From JAJFUI01 sp039698035 (lineage in GTDB: Bacteria > Planctomycetota > Planctomycetia > Pirellulales > Thermoguttaceae), in assembly GCA_039698035.1 (NCBI GenBank), contig JBDKSW010000012.1, positions 1 through 64,000 of the forward strand: DNA of 64,000 bases, read 5' to 3'. The notes under the pieces were generated by a model that saw only the letters and a program-made list of their open reading frames with translations, did not search any database and was not told where the DNA came from. A program made the translations under genes and the position numbers. Below, one piece after another: positions 22,579 to 31,112 of the stretch. Each line of letters opens with the position of its first letter. The first letter of the stretch is position 1.

Positions 22579-22957
22579 ACTCGGTCGGGGCGTGCCGAGT
22601 AGCGGCCGATCGGGCAGCGACGCGGCCGAAATTGGGGCGCAAGTCCTGGGCAGCGACACTTGGCGCGGAAGAGACGCTTTTTCTTCGCGGCCCCGGGCGA
22701 CGGATCGGCCTTTCAGCCCAGCGAGGGCTTGCCACGCACGGCCGCGCGAGCAACGCCAGGGAGCATTGGCGCAACCGGGCGTTCGCCGGGGAGTATCCGT
22801 GTGAAGGAGCGGGACGGCAGGGGCGACGCGTCTCTGCGTGTCGGCCCGTTGCCCACAGGACGGCGATGCGGACGGGATGGGCCGATTCTGTGGATTTTGC
22901 CAGCGGCGGCGCGTTGTGGATTGCGGCTTTCCGTCGAACGCTCGGGGACGAACGACT
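22579..22957. other. Intergenic region without a supported gene
   Basis: The region between the divergent hrpA and GGDEF promoters has several open frames on both strands, but their compositions (Arg/Pro/Ala-rich, no start signals) look like GC-rich noise. I see no RNA gene. Confidence 0.4.
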
Positions 22958-22986
22958 TTGACCGAAGTCGTTGCTCGACCTAGGGT
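22958..22986 (+). promoter_or_regulatory. Candidate promoter of the HD-PAS-GGDEF gene
   Basis: TTGACC (22958-22963), a 17-base spacer and TAGGGT (22981-22986). The -10 is weak but shares the TA...T frame of other promoters in this window. Transcription would start near 22993, about 108 bases before the chosen ATG. Confidence 0.45.
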
Positions 22987-23100
22987 TTGATTGAGAGCGC
23001 GTCGGCAGACTGATTACCCCCCATCCTTTGGGAGATGGTTGGGACGGGGGCGAATTGCACGACGGGCTCGGAGATACACCACACCGTGAGACCCGCACCG

Positions 23101-25461
23101 ATGAGTATCGACGATCAGTCCCTGGACATCGCGCCCACGGGCTTCCTGCAGGAAGTGCCAACGGCTCCGACGACGCCGGCATCGGCCGAGCAGTCGATGG
23201 CCGAACTGCATGCGCTGCTGCGCGAACTGGAGGCGGCCGCCGCGGCGGACCAACGATTGCCGCCGCTGTTTGATCAGGCGATTGACGATCGGCTGAGCCG
23301 CGCTCGTCTTGGGGCGGCGGCGGGACTGTTCGCGGCGCTTCGCTGCAAACATGCGGCGTCGGCCGGCCATTCGCTCCGCGTGGCGTTGACCGTCTCGGCC
23401 TGGGCGATGTGGCTGAAGCTGGCCGAGGAGGAGCGCGATGCGATCGAGGTGGCCGCGCTGCTGCACGACGTGGGAGCGATCGGCGTGCCCGACCACATTT
23501 TACTCAAGCCGGCGGCGCTCGATCCCAACGAGGCGGCCATCATGGCGCACGCTCGCACGATGAGCTTGGAGATCCTGCGACACGGCTGCGCCTCGGAGAA
23601 GGTGATCGCGATCGTCGAGCATGTCTCGGCCTGGTATGACGGCAGCGGGCGTGGGACGTGCATGAATCTGGAATCGCGGTCGAGTGAATCCTCGGCATCC
23701 AAGGCCGAGGCCGGCGCGGCGCCAGATGGAACGGCTGAGGCGGCTCCGCTTGGCTCTCGAATGATCGCCATCGTCGAGGCGTTCGACGCGATGATGACGG
23801 ACCACGTCTATCGTCGTGCACGATCGCAAGAGCGGGCGATTGCCGAGTTGTTCGAGTGCGCCGGCACGCAGTTCGATCCCGAGCTGGTCGAGCAGTTCGC
23901 CGCGTTTCAGCGTGAGGACCAGGCGGCCATGCGTTGGGAAGTGGCCCATCGCTGGCTGCGTTCGCTCGACCCGGCGATGGTCGATTCGTACTGGGAGCTG
24001 AATTGCGTCACGGCGCCGATCGGGGAGCCGACGGCGGAGCCCACATTTCAGAGCCGGCTGCTGGATAACATGTATGACGCGGTTGTTTTCGTGGACGCCG
24101 CGGGCCGCATCGTGCTCTGGAACCGTGGCGCCGAGCGGCTGACGGGGCTTTGCGGCGGAGGCATTCGCGGTCAGGCGTGGCATCCGGCCATTTTGGAAAT
24201 GTCGGACGAAAGAGGGCAAACGATCCAGGACGCCGATTGTCCGGTGTTCACGGCGATTCGTTGCGGGGCCCAATCGTTGCGGCGGTTGACGATCGCCGGG
24301 CGAGGCCAGCGGTTTCTGGCCGTCGACGCCCACGCCATGCCGGTCATCAATGCGCAAGGCGTCACCCGGGGGGCGGTGCTGTTGCTGCACGACGCGACGT
24401 GCCAGCTTTCGCTGGAGCAGCAATGCCAGAGCCTTCACGAAAAGGCGACGAAGGACCCGCTCACCCAGGTGGCCAACCGCGCGGAGTTCGACCGGGTACA
24501 CGCGATGTTCGTCGCCGCGCACCAGCAACAACACGTGCCGTGCAGCTTGTTGATGTGCGACCTGGATCGGTTCAAGCGGGTGAATGACACGTTCGGGCAT
24601 CAGGCGGGCGACGACGTGATCATGAGCATCGCGTCCCTTTTGAAGGGCGCTTGCCGGCCTGGCGATCTGGTTGCCCGGTATGGCGGCGAAGAGTTCGTCA
24701 TGCTGTGCGCGGATTGCGACAATGCGGCGGCGGCACGACGGGCGGAGCAGGTTCGCAAGGCGTTGAGCGAGTTGCCCCAATCGCGGATGGAGGGTCGCAC
24801 GGCGACGGTGAGCATCGGCGTCACCGAGATTCAGCCGGGCGACACGCCCGAGACGATGCTGCGACGTGCGGACCGCGGTTTGCTGATGGCCAAGGCAAAG
24901 GGGCGCAACACGGTCGTGCAGCTTGGCATTGGCAGCGAGGAAGAAGGGTCGGAATCGAAACCGGCGGCCGAGCGCGTGCGACGGCGGGCCGCCGCGAAAC
25001 CCAAGGAAGCGATCGAGCAAGTGTTGATCACGCCGGTGCCCGTCGGCATGGCCGTCGAGAAGCTGCGTGGGTTCGTGGCCGATCACCGCGCCCGAATCAT
25101 CTCGGTCGAAGGCAACCGCATTCGCCTTGAGATTGACGGGCGGGCCGCCAGCCGACTGCGACGCATGGCGGACCGACCGGCCGGCCTGGCCGTCGACCTG
25201 ACCTTTGAGGAGCAGAGGGCGCAGCCGACGGGGGCGGGCAAACCGACGGGCGGGCGCGCCGTGACACGAACGCGGATTCAGATTTCCGTCGCGCCGCGCA
25301 TGAGCCGGGACCGTCGGCAGAACGATGCGATGACCCACGCCCGGGAGATTCTGATGAGCTTCCGGTCCTATTTGATGGCGGTCGAGGAGAGCGCGTTGCC
25401 GCCCACGGGTCCGCTGAAGGGCATCGCCCGGGCTCTGGCGCCCTGGCTGATCCGCAAGTGA
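23101..25461 (+). CDS. HD-domain / PAS / GGDEF diguanylate cyclase
   Basis: A 786-residue cytoplasmic signalling protein. Residues about 75-290 form an HD-GYP-like domain: LLHDVGAIGVPDHIL keeps H122-D123, but the HHExxDGxGYP motif is degraded to EHVSAWYDGSG, so phosphodiesterase activity is doubtful. A PAS domain follows (about 315-440), then a GGDEF domain with intact active site GGEEF (528-532) and an inhibitory I-site R519-P-G-D522 five residues before it, so cyclic-di-GMP synthesis with feedback control is likely. The C-terminal 170 residues begin with a basic linker and form a domain I do not recognise (LRGFVADHRARIISVEGNR). An earlier in-frame ATG at 23035 gives a less likely start. Confidence 0.88.
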   Translation: MSIDDQSLDIAPTGFLQEVPTAPTTPASAEQSMAELHALLRELEAAAAADQRLPPLFDQAIDDRLSRARLGAAAGLFAALRCKHAASAGHSLRVALTVSAWAMWLKLAEEERDAIEVAALLHDVGAIGVPDHILLKPAALDPNEAAIMAHARTMSLEILRHGCASEKVIAIVEHVSAWYDGSGRGTCMNLESRSSESSASKAEAGAAPDGTAEAAPLGSRMIAIVEAFDAMMTDHVYRRARSQERAIAELFECAGTQFDPELVEQFAAFQREDQAAMRWEVAHRWLRSLDPAMVDSYWELNCVTAPIGEPTAEPTFQSRLLDNMYDAVVFVDAAGRIVLWNRGAERLTGLCGGGIRGQAWHPAILEMSDERGQTIQDADCPVFTAIRCGAQSLRRLTIAGRGQRFLAVDAHAMPVINAQGVTRGAVLLLHDATCQLSLEQQCQSLHEKATKDPLTQVANRAEFDRVHAMFVAAHQQQHVPCSLLMCDLDRFKRVNDTFGHQAGDDVIMSIASLLKGACRPGDLVARYGGEEFVMLCADCDNAAAARRAEQVRKALSELPQSRMEGRTATVSIGVTEIQPGDTPETMLRRADRGLLMAKAKGRNTVVQLGIGSEEEGSESKPAAERVRRRAAAKPKEAIEQVLITPVPVGMAVEKLRGFVADHRARIISVEGNRIRLEIDGRAASRLRRMADRPAGLAVDLTFEEQRAQPTGAGKPTGGRAVTRTRIQISVAPRMSRDRRQNDAMTHAREILMSFRSYLMAVEESALPPTGPLKGIARALAPWLIRK

Positions 25462-25535
25462 GCCGGATGGGGCGTTCACCAGGCGTGCTGGGCCGGCTTT
25501 TCGCTTGAGGGCCGTTATCGGGCCGGAGTTCTCTC

Positions 25536-25564
25536 TTGCAATTGTCTGGCGTGCTGCGTATAAG
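25536..25564 (+). promoter_or_regulatory. Promoter of the prepilin-like gene
   Basis: TTGCAA (25536-25541), 17-base spacer, TATAAG (25559-25564). Transcription would start near 25571, inside the inverted repeat described next, giving a leader of about 40 bases to the TTG start at 25611. Confidence 0.65.
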
Positions 25565-25567
25565 AGA

Positions 25568-25596
25568 GATATTACGGGGCTTGAAAACGTAATATC
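25568..25596. promoter_or_regulatory. Perfect 9-bp inverted repeat at the transcript start of the prepilin gene
   Basis: GATATTACG (25568-25576) and CGTAATATC (25588-25596) flank an 11-base centre. The repeat starts 4 bases after the -10 box, where a dimeric repressor would block transcription, and is also within the 5' leader, where it would form a hairpin just before the ribosome binding region. Confidence 0.6.
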
Positions 25597-25610
25597 CTGC
25601 GAGCGTTGCC

Positions 25611-26273
25611 TTGCACAGCCCAGCGATTGGCTCATCGACCACGCGCGGAAACCACCGGGGGCCCTCCGGCGGCTTTTCGCTGGTGGAGCTGCTGGTGGTC
25701 ATCGCGATCCTTGGCGTGCTTCTCGGTCTGTTGCTTCCGGCGGTTCAGGCCGCGCGTGGCGCCGCGCGCAACGCGTCGTGCTGCAACAACTTGCATGAAA
25801 TTGGGCTTGCCACGCAGTTGTATGTGGAGCTGTACGGAAAGTACCCACGGGCGTACGACAGCAGCAGCGGGACGGCGCTCCGCTGGATGGATTTTTTGAA
25901 GCCGTACATTGCCAAGGGGTGCTCGGTGTACCGATGTCCTGACGACCCCGAGCAGAAGCCCTATCCCTACGACACGGAAATCACGCTCAGCTACGGCATC
26001 AACCTGTGGCGTATCCGGGGCTACACGGACGACGCCCACTATTTTTGGAATTCGGTCCGCCGCGACACGATTCATCGCACGACCGGCATCATCCTGTGCG
26101 CCGATTGCACGCCTGGAAAGATGCAGTGCGGCAACGACGTCAGCCAGTTCAGCAATCCGGTGCCTTATGTGGATTATCGGCACGGCACCGGCAGTTTCAA
26201 CGCCGTGTACTGTGACGGCCACGCGGAAACGAGAGTCAACACGACGCAACTCGAGTGGGACGCCATGCAATAG
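25611..26273 (+). CDS. Prepilin-like protein (N-terminal methylation motif, H-x9-DG-like end)
   Basis: A 220-residue protein with a type IV prepilin/pseudopilin leader: a 21-residue basic/polar lead, the cleavage motif G-FSLVELL and a hydrophobic helix (LLVVIAILGVLLGLLLP). A prepilin peptidase would cut before Phe and methylate it. The body resembles the DUF1559-type planctomycete prepilins, including CPDDPEQKPY and a C-terminal HGTGSFNAVYCDGH, close to the H-x9-DG signature. The start is a TTG at 25611: a stop lies just upstream in frame, the promoter is 40 bases before, and no ATG precedes the pilin motif. Genes for PEP-CTERM and radical SAM proteins follow on the same strand. Confidence 0.82.
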   Translation: MHSPAIGSSTTRGNHRGPSGGFSLVELLVVIAILGVLLGLLLPAVQAARGAARNASCCNNLHEIGLATQLYVELYGKYPRAYDSSSGTALRWMDFLKPYIAKGCSVYRCPDDPEQKPYPYDTEITLSYGINLWRIRGYTDDAHYFWNSVRRDTIHRTTGIILCADCTPGKMQCGNDVSQFSNPVPYVDYRHGTGSFNAVYCDGHAETRVNTTQLEWDAMQ

Positions 26274-26325
26274 ATTGTGAACAGAGCGCTTCGCTTTACC
26301 CTTTTCAGAACGGACGGAGGCTACC

Positions 26326-27426
26326 ATGTTTCGTTTCATTCGCAGCGGGAATCTCGCGGCGTGCATTACGGCGTTCGGTGCCGCGGTTTTGGCGACCAAT
26401 GCGGCGATTGCCGAATACACGTTTAGCGGCAGTGGCATGCAAACCGTGTCCAACGGGACCGTTTTGAACAGCGCGATTTACTGTCAATCGAACACGCTTT
26501 GGAACGCCAGCGGAGGGCATTCGACGACTTCCGACAGCGCGACGCCCTATGTCGTCACGACGAGCTTTGCCACGCCTGCTTGCGATTCCGTCACGACGTC
26601 CCGACTGGTGTTAACCGTCTGGGGAGGCAATCCCAGCCTCGTCGGCGGCCTGGCCGTCACGGTGAACAACACGAGCATTGCCGATCTCTCGGTCGGAGGG
26701 ACGGGCGACTCGAACCAGACGTTCAGCAGCACGGGCATCAACGTCTATGGCTCGGGCTCGGGCGTGTGGTTCATTTCAATCCCGGTGACATCGAGCTTGC
26801 TTTACACCGACGGCACGGCCAATCAGGTGACGATCAGTCTGAGCGACACGGTTCTGACCGACGGCGTGTGCTTCGATGGGCGCATCGCGCAGGCCACGCT
26901 CTGGTCGGTGTATCAAGACAGCTCGTTGCACAACACGTTCCAGTATGTCGTGGCCGAAGGGAGCGGCGACATCTACAAGACATCGACCTACACCAGTTCC
27001 GGCAAGACCTATACGACGACCATGTCGCGCGAGGTGTCGCTTGGCACGGCCAACACGGACAATGTGACCTCGGCCACGTTCACGGCCCTGTACACCTATG
27101 GCGACAAGAACCAAAACGATCACGTCTCGTTGAACGGCACGCAGCTTGGCGGCGACGATGTGGCCAACAAGCAGAACGGCAGCAGCCTGGCCGTGGCGCC
27201 CGACCTGGTAAGCTTCGGCGTGACCAACTGCCTGTCGAGCACCAACACGGTCACGTTTAGCGTCGATCCGGAGGACGTGCCGTCGTCGCAGGAGGTTTCG
27301 CTCCGGCCGGAGTTGGCGATTCTAGCCATCACGTCGGCGCCGGAACCGGGCACGCTCGCCTTGCTTGGGGTTGCGATGACGGCCATCCTGCTGCGAGCCG
27401 CCCGCCGGGCCCAACAGCCGAGATAA
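26326..27426 (+). CDS. DUF3344-like PEP-CTERM exported protein
   Basis: A 366-residue protein with a signal peptide (FGAAVLATNAAIAE) and a C-terminal sorting tail: PEPGT, a hydrophobic segment and a basic end (LLRAARRAQQPR). This is the PEP-CTERM signal that an exosortase recognises; no exosortase gene is in the window. The body resembles DUF3344 domains: RLVLTVWGGNP, FDGRIAQATLWSVYQDSS and FQYVVAEGSGDIY match that family's pattern of beta strands. DUF3344 has no known activity. GGAGG-like CGGAGG lies 6 bases before the ATG. It is 52 bases after the prepilin-like gene and 15 before the radical SAM gene, so one transcript is likely. Confidence 0.78.
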   Translation: MFRFIRSGNLAACITAFGAAVLATNAAIAEYTFSGSGMQTVSNGTVLNSAIYCQSNTLWNASGGHSTTSDSATPYVVTTSFATPACDSVTTSRLVLTVWGGNPSLVGGLAVTVNNTSIADLSVGGTGDSNQTFSSTGINVYGSGSGVWFISIPVTSSLLYTDGTANQVTISLSDTVLTDGVCFDGRIAQATLWSVYQDSSLHNTFQYVVAEGSGDIYKTSTYTSSGKTYTTTMSREVSLGTANTDNVTSATFTALYTYGDKNQNDHVSLNGTQLGGDDVANKQNGSSLAVAPDLVSFGVTNCLSSTNTVTFSVDPEDVPSSQEVSLRPELAILAITSAPEPGTLALLGVAMTAILLRAARRAQQPR

Positions 27427-27441
27427 GAGGAGACTGCCGCT

Positions 27442-28152
27442 ATGCCATTTTACAAGGTGACCTATTCCGAGCAGTACCGGCGAGCGACGTTGCACAACTG
27501 GGGGTGCAACTTTCGCTGCCAGGGTTGCACGTACAAGCTGAAGCAAACCCAGCAACCGCGTCAATTCCTGGCCACGAGCGCCATTGAGCAATGCCTGCGA
27601 GGACTCGATCTCGACGCGGTTCATTTCATGGGCGGCGAGCCGACCATCAATCCTCAACTGCCGGAAATGCTCGCGTTTTGCAAGCGCGAGCTTGGCTTGA
27701 TCACCCGGCTCGGCCACACGAACGGCTCGGGTCTGATTGTGAAAGACCTGGACGCGGCGAACGTCAGCTTCAAGGCGTTCGACGACGATCTGCATCGCCA
27801 ATACACGGGGGCGTCGGTGCTGCCGTCGCTGGACAATTTTCGGCGGTCCTGGGAAGCCGGCCTGGCGATGAAAGCCAGCACGGTTTTCAATCCGGACTTT
27901 GGCGGGATCGAACAAGTCGCCCGAGTGGCCGAGTTCGTCGGCCGCATTGATCGCACGATTCCGTTTCACGTCCTCGGCTACATCCCTGTGCCTGGGGCGC
28001 CTTGGCGACGGCCGACGGACGAGGAAATGGCGGAGGCGGTGCAGACGGCCCAAGGCTATCTGGACACGGTGACTTTTTCGCATTGCACGTCGGAGCAGGC
28101 GAAAGACTTGCGGCAGCGGGACGACCGGTTCGCCGTGCGACAGGTGCTCTGA
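27442..28152 (+). CDS. Small radical SAM protein
   Basis: A 236-residue radical SAM enzyme. WGCNFRCQGC contains the CxxxCxxC motif for the [4Fe-4S] cluster, and HFMGGEPTIN the GGEP motif for S-adenosylmethionine. LGHTNGSGL and STVFNPDF fit later strands of the barrel. The protein is only one partial-barrel domain long, like activating enzymes of the PflA type, and lacks a SPASM or B12 domain. No glycyl radical enzyme or peptide substrate is visible nearby. GGAG lies 10 bases before the ATG. It is placed between a PEP-CTERM gene and an ECF transporter gene (20 bases downstream), so it may make or modify the transported compound; that is inference. Confidence 0.85.
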   Translation: MPFYKVTYSEQYRRATLHNWGCNFRCQGCTYKLKQTQQPRQFLATSAIEQCLRGLDLDAVHFMGGEPTINPQLPEMLAFCKRELGLITRLGHTNGSGLIVKDLDAANVSFKAFDDDLHRQYTGASVLPSLDNFRRSWEAGLAMKASTVFNPDFGGIEQVARVAEFVGRIDRTIPFHVLGYIPVPGAPWRRPTDEEMAEAVQTAQGYLDTVTFSHCTSEQAKDLRQRDDRFAVRQVL

Positions 28153-28172
28153 CGGCGGGAGGCCATGCGTTG

Positions 28173-29561
28173 ATGGATGATGCCAAACGTGGCCGTCGGC
28201 TTCCGAGGAACTTCGATCCGCGCGTAAAGCTTGCGTGGAGCGTCGCCGTATCGCTCGTGGCGGTCGTTCTGAGGCATCCGGCGTGGCTGGCCCTGTTGCT
28301 GGCGGTCGCCGTGGCGCCGTGGTGGATGGTTCGGCGTCCGGCGATTCGGCCTCGGTGGTTGCTGGTGGTGATCGGAACCACGGTGATCGGCGGCATGGTG
28401 TCCCAGGGGCTGTTCTACGGAGCGGCTCGGACCGAATGGCTGAGGCTGTTGCCTGGGCTGTCGCTTTGCAGGGAAGGGATCGTTCACGGGGCGGTCGTGT
28501 CGCTGCGGGTTCTGGCCGCGTTGGCGGCGGGCGGGCTCGTCGTGTTCACCACGGAGTCGTCGGAGCTGGTCTCGGCGTTTCGCGCGTTGCGCGTGCCGGC
28601 TTCGTTGGCAATGACGCTGACCTTGGCGCTGCGGCTTTTGCCGGAGGTTGCCAGTCATGGGAAGCGGATGTTGGCCGAGGAATCGCCGCGAGACAAGGGC
28701 CTTTTGTCCGCGGCCAAGCGATTCAAGCGGCTGCTTGTCCCGTTGTTGGCCATTTCGCTGCACCGTGCGAAGTGCGAAGCGTTGGAGGCCGAGCGGCAAG
28801 ACGCCGAGCCGAGCGGCAATTCGCGCAGGTTGTCGTTCACGGCGATCGACTGGACCGCGATGGCCGCATTGACACTGATGGCGGCGACCGCGCTGGGTCT
28901 GTCGCTGCTTGGTTATGATGCGCCCCTGGTCGGCGATCCGGCCGACTCCAGTTGGGCGTATCCGGCGGCGGTGGCTGGCCTGCTGGCCGTCTTGGCCATC
29001 GCCCTCCGCTTCAGCCCGCAAAGCGTTCGCTTTCGGCCGTTCAGCCTGGCGGAATTGGCGACGGCGGCCGCGTTGATTTGCATGCTGCGAATCGCGGTTC
29101 TTCCTTGGCAGATCGGTCTGGCGAAGTTGCCCGGCCTGAATGCGCTGATTTTCGCCATCCCCTACACGGTCATTTTCCTCATTGGGTTGCGGCTCGTGCC
29201 ACGGCCTGGGTTTGCCGTGCTGTTGATCGTTGGCCAAGGCCTGTTTGGGCAACTGGTGGGCAGCGGAGTCAATCCGGCTTGGTGGCCCTATTATCTTTCG
29301 TGCGCTTTCGGCGCCGAGGGCGTCTTCTTCCTCACGGGGTATCGGATGCAAAGCCTGCCGGCCCTGTTGGCGGTCGGCGTCACGCGCGGCCTGATCGCAG
29401 GCAGCTACACGTTTCTGATCGCGGCGCCGTACATTTGGCACAAGTACTACGCCCCGTGGTACATCACGCTAGTGATTGCGATGGACGCGCTCGGGTGCGC
29501 CGTGGGGGCGATCATGGCTTGGCGGGTCGCGCCCCGCATTGAAAAGCTGGCCAATGGATGA
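28173..29561 (+). CDS. ECF transporter T component fused to an S-component-like domain
   Basis: A 462-residue membrane protein with two halves. Residues 1-220 resemble the EcfT scaffold: FDPRVKLAWSVAVSL, several membrane helices, then the coupling region with LALRLLPEVASHGKRML and LVPLLAISLHRAKCEALEAERQD. The two ARG motifs that contact the ATPases are altered (SPRDKG and EAERQD). After a linker, residues 230-460 form about six helices like a substrate-binding S component (ELATAAALICMLRIAVLPW, later FGQLVGSGVNP). No ATPase gene lies in the window. The ATG at 28173 has GGGAGG upstream; the longer frame starts inside the radical SAM gene. The substrate is unknown, perhaps a vitamin or its precursor. 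Confidence 0.78.
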   Translation: MDDAKRGRRLPRNFDPRVKLAWSVAVSLVAVVLRHPAWLALLLAVAVAPWWMVRRPAIRPRWLLVVIGTTVIGGMVSQGLFYGAARTEWLRLLPGLSLCREGIVHGAVVSLRVLAALAAGGLVVFTTESSELVSAFRALRVPASLAMTLTLALRLLPEVASHGKRMLAEESPRDKGLLSAAKRFKRLLVPLLAISLHRAKCEALEAERQDAEPSGNSRRLSFTAIDWTAMAALTLMAATALGLSLLGYDAPLVGDPADSSWAYPAAVAGLLAVLAIALRFSPQSVRFRPFSLAELATAAALICMLRIAVLPWQIGLAKLPGLNALIFAIPYTVIFLIGLRLVPRPGFAVLLIVGQGLFGQLVGSGVNPAWWPYYLSCAFGAEGVFFLTGYRMQSLPALLAVGVTRGLIAGSYTFLIAAPYIWHKYYAPWYITLVIAMDALGCAVGAIMAWRVAPRIEKLANG

Positions 29562-29766
29562 TCGACGTTCGGCCGGCCGCTCGGCGCGGTTGCCGCGTTT
29601 TGCGGTTCACGGATGGACCGTGGCGATATTCGTTGGCGCCCCCCCAACTTGTCAACAGCAATGGACCAGGCGCGGCCGGCGCGTTATCCTCGTGGGTTTG
29701 CCACTTCCGCTTGCCATCTTGCCCGGCGGCCTTCTGAGCCGAGCAGGCTAACGCTGAAAAGCCGCG

Positions 29767-30423
29767 ATGAACTACCGAGCCGTGTTGTTTGATCTCGACG
29801 GAACATTGCTTGATACGCTGACCGACCTGGCCGATTCGACCAACGCGGCCCTGCGGAGCCTTGGTTTTCCGACCCACCCGCGTGAAAGCTACCAGCAGTT
29901 TGTCGGCGACGGCGTCGAGCGTCTCATTCAGCGAGCGCTACCTGTCGAGCGGCGTGACGCGGCAACGGTGGCCGCGTGTGGGCGGTGCATGCGCAAGGAA
30001 TATGGCGATCGCTGGGCGGCCACGACGCGGCCCTACGCGGGCATTCCCGAATTGCTCGACCGTTTGACGGACCGTCGGATGCCGATGGCCGTTCTGTCGA
30101 ACAAGCCGGAGGAGTTCACGCGGCTTTGCGTGGCACAGTTGCTTCCTGGGTGGAAGTTTGCGGCCGTCGTGGGCGCGGGGCCGGCATTGCCGAAGAAACC
30201 GGACCCGAGCGGCGCGAGGCAAATTGCCGCAGAATTGGGGGTTGCGCCGGGCGAGTGCCTCTACCTTGGCGACACAAACACCGACATGCAGACGGCGGCA
30301 GCCGCCGGCATGTTCGCCGTGGGGGCGTTGTGGGGTTTTCGCACGGCCGACGAGCTGGCGGCCAGCGGCGCCCGGGTGCTTCTGAAGAGCCCGCTGGACT
30401 TGCTGCCGCTTCTCGACGGTTGA
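29767..30423 (+). CDS. gph: Phosphoglycolate phosphatase (HAD family)
   Basis: A 218-residue HAD-superfamily hydrolase. Motif I is FDLDGTLLDT, motif II is VLSNKP, motif III Lys lies in PKKPDPSG, and motif IV reads GDTNTDMQTA. The alpha-helical cap after motif I is of the size seen in phosphoglycolate phosphatases and pyrophosphatase PpaX. It would remove phosphate from 2-phosphoglycolate, a product of DNA repair or oxygenation. Neighbours give no further hint of substrate. No strong ribosome binding site is visible. Related HAD enzymes act on other sugar phosphates, so the gene name is the best fit only. Confidence 0.82.
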   Translation: MNYRAVLFDLDGTLLDTLTDLADSTNAALRSLGFPTHPRESYQQFVGDGVERLIQRALPVERRDAATVAACGRCMRKEYGDRWAATTRPYAGIPELLDRLTDRRMPMAVLSNKPEEFTRLCVAQLLPGWKFAAVVGAGPALPKKPDPSGARQIAAELGVAPGECLYLGDTNTDMQTAAAAGMFAVGALWGFRTADELAASGARVLLKSPLDLLPLLDG

Positions 30424-30453
30424 TTCCTGGCCTTGGGCGATCGTGAAAACGTC

Positions 30454-30482
30454 TTGACGGAGGCCGGCTGGCTGGCTACGAT
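30454..30482 (+). promoter_or_regulatory. Promoter of the dual-specificity phosphatase gene
   Basis: TTGACG (30454-30459), 17-base spacer, TACGAT (30477-30482). The predicted start near 30489 leaves a leader of about 34 bases to the ATG at 30523 and argues against the in-frame start at 30433. Confidence 0.6.
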
Positions 30483-30522
30483 TTCGCCCCCTTGCCATTG
30501 CAACGAACCGGGGACGCCCGCC

Positions 30523-30990
30523 ATGAATCTCAGCCAAGTGTTGCCGCGTTTTCTGATCGGCTCCTGCCCCACGACGGCCGACGACATCAGTCATTTGCAG
30601 ACCGACTATGGCATCACAGCGTTGCTGAATTTGCAGACGGACAACGACTTTGACTACTGCGACCTCGATTGGAACCGGGTCGAGGCCCGGTGCCGCGAGT
30701 TGCGGATCGAAGTGCGGCGAATTCCGATCCGCGAGTTCGACGGCGAGGATTTGCGGCAGAAGCTCCCCTGGTGCGTCAGCGCTTTGGAGAAACTGCTGGC
30801 GGCCGGCCACACGGTCTACGGTTACTGCAACGTTGGCGCTGGCCGATCGCCCAGCATGGCAATCGCCTATCTGCACTGGCAAAAAGGGTGGGACCTGGAC
30901 GCGGCGATCGAGCACGTCACGAGGCGTCATTCTTGCTCGCCCGACATCGACGCCATCATGTCGGCCGGTCCGAGGCGAGCGGCCGCGTAG
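30523..30990 (+). CDS. Dual-specificity protein phosphatase family protein
   Basis: A 155-residue protein with the Cys-based phosphatase loop C-x5-R-S in YCNVGAGRSPSMA. The usual His before the Cys is Tyr. The general-acid Asp probably lies in REFDGEDL, and TALLNLQTDND matches the strand before it. Such enzymes remove phosphate from Tyr/Ser/Thr residues or from small molecules. It has its own promoter and stands alone between a HAD phosphatase and a PEP-CTERM gene. The start at 30523 is supported by GGGGA about nine bases upstream. The substrate is unknown. Confidence 0.83.
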   Translation: MNLSQVLPRFLIGSCPTTADDISHLQTDYGITALLNLQTDNDFDYCDLDWNRVEARCRELRIEVRRIPIREFDGEDLRQKLPWCVSALEKLLAAGHTVYGYCNVGAGRSPSMAIAYLHWQKGWDLDAAIEHVTRRHSCSPDIDAIMSAGPRRAAA

Positions 30991-31112
30991 TAGGTTGAGC
31001 GTCGGCATCTGGCGATCGCGACCACCCGAACTGGTTGCCATACCCCACCACATTGGTCATTCTTGGGGGGGGATGCCTGCGATAAATCGAAAAAATCTGC
31101 ACAATCGAATGA

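Noticed and set aside
23035..23100. Upstream ATG of the GGDEF gene as its start
   Set aside because: The extra 22 residues are not protein-like and GGGAG abuts the ATG with no spacing.
25461..25501. AGCCGG...CCGGCTTTT after the GGDEF gene as a terminator
   Set aside because: Only six pairs with a 26-base loop; too weak to call.
26326..27426. Signs of recent transfer in the surface-protein region (lower GC, Thr/Ser-rich proteins)
   Set aside because: Base use is only mildly different and fits beta-rich exported proteins; no integrase, tRNA edge or direct repeats are visible.
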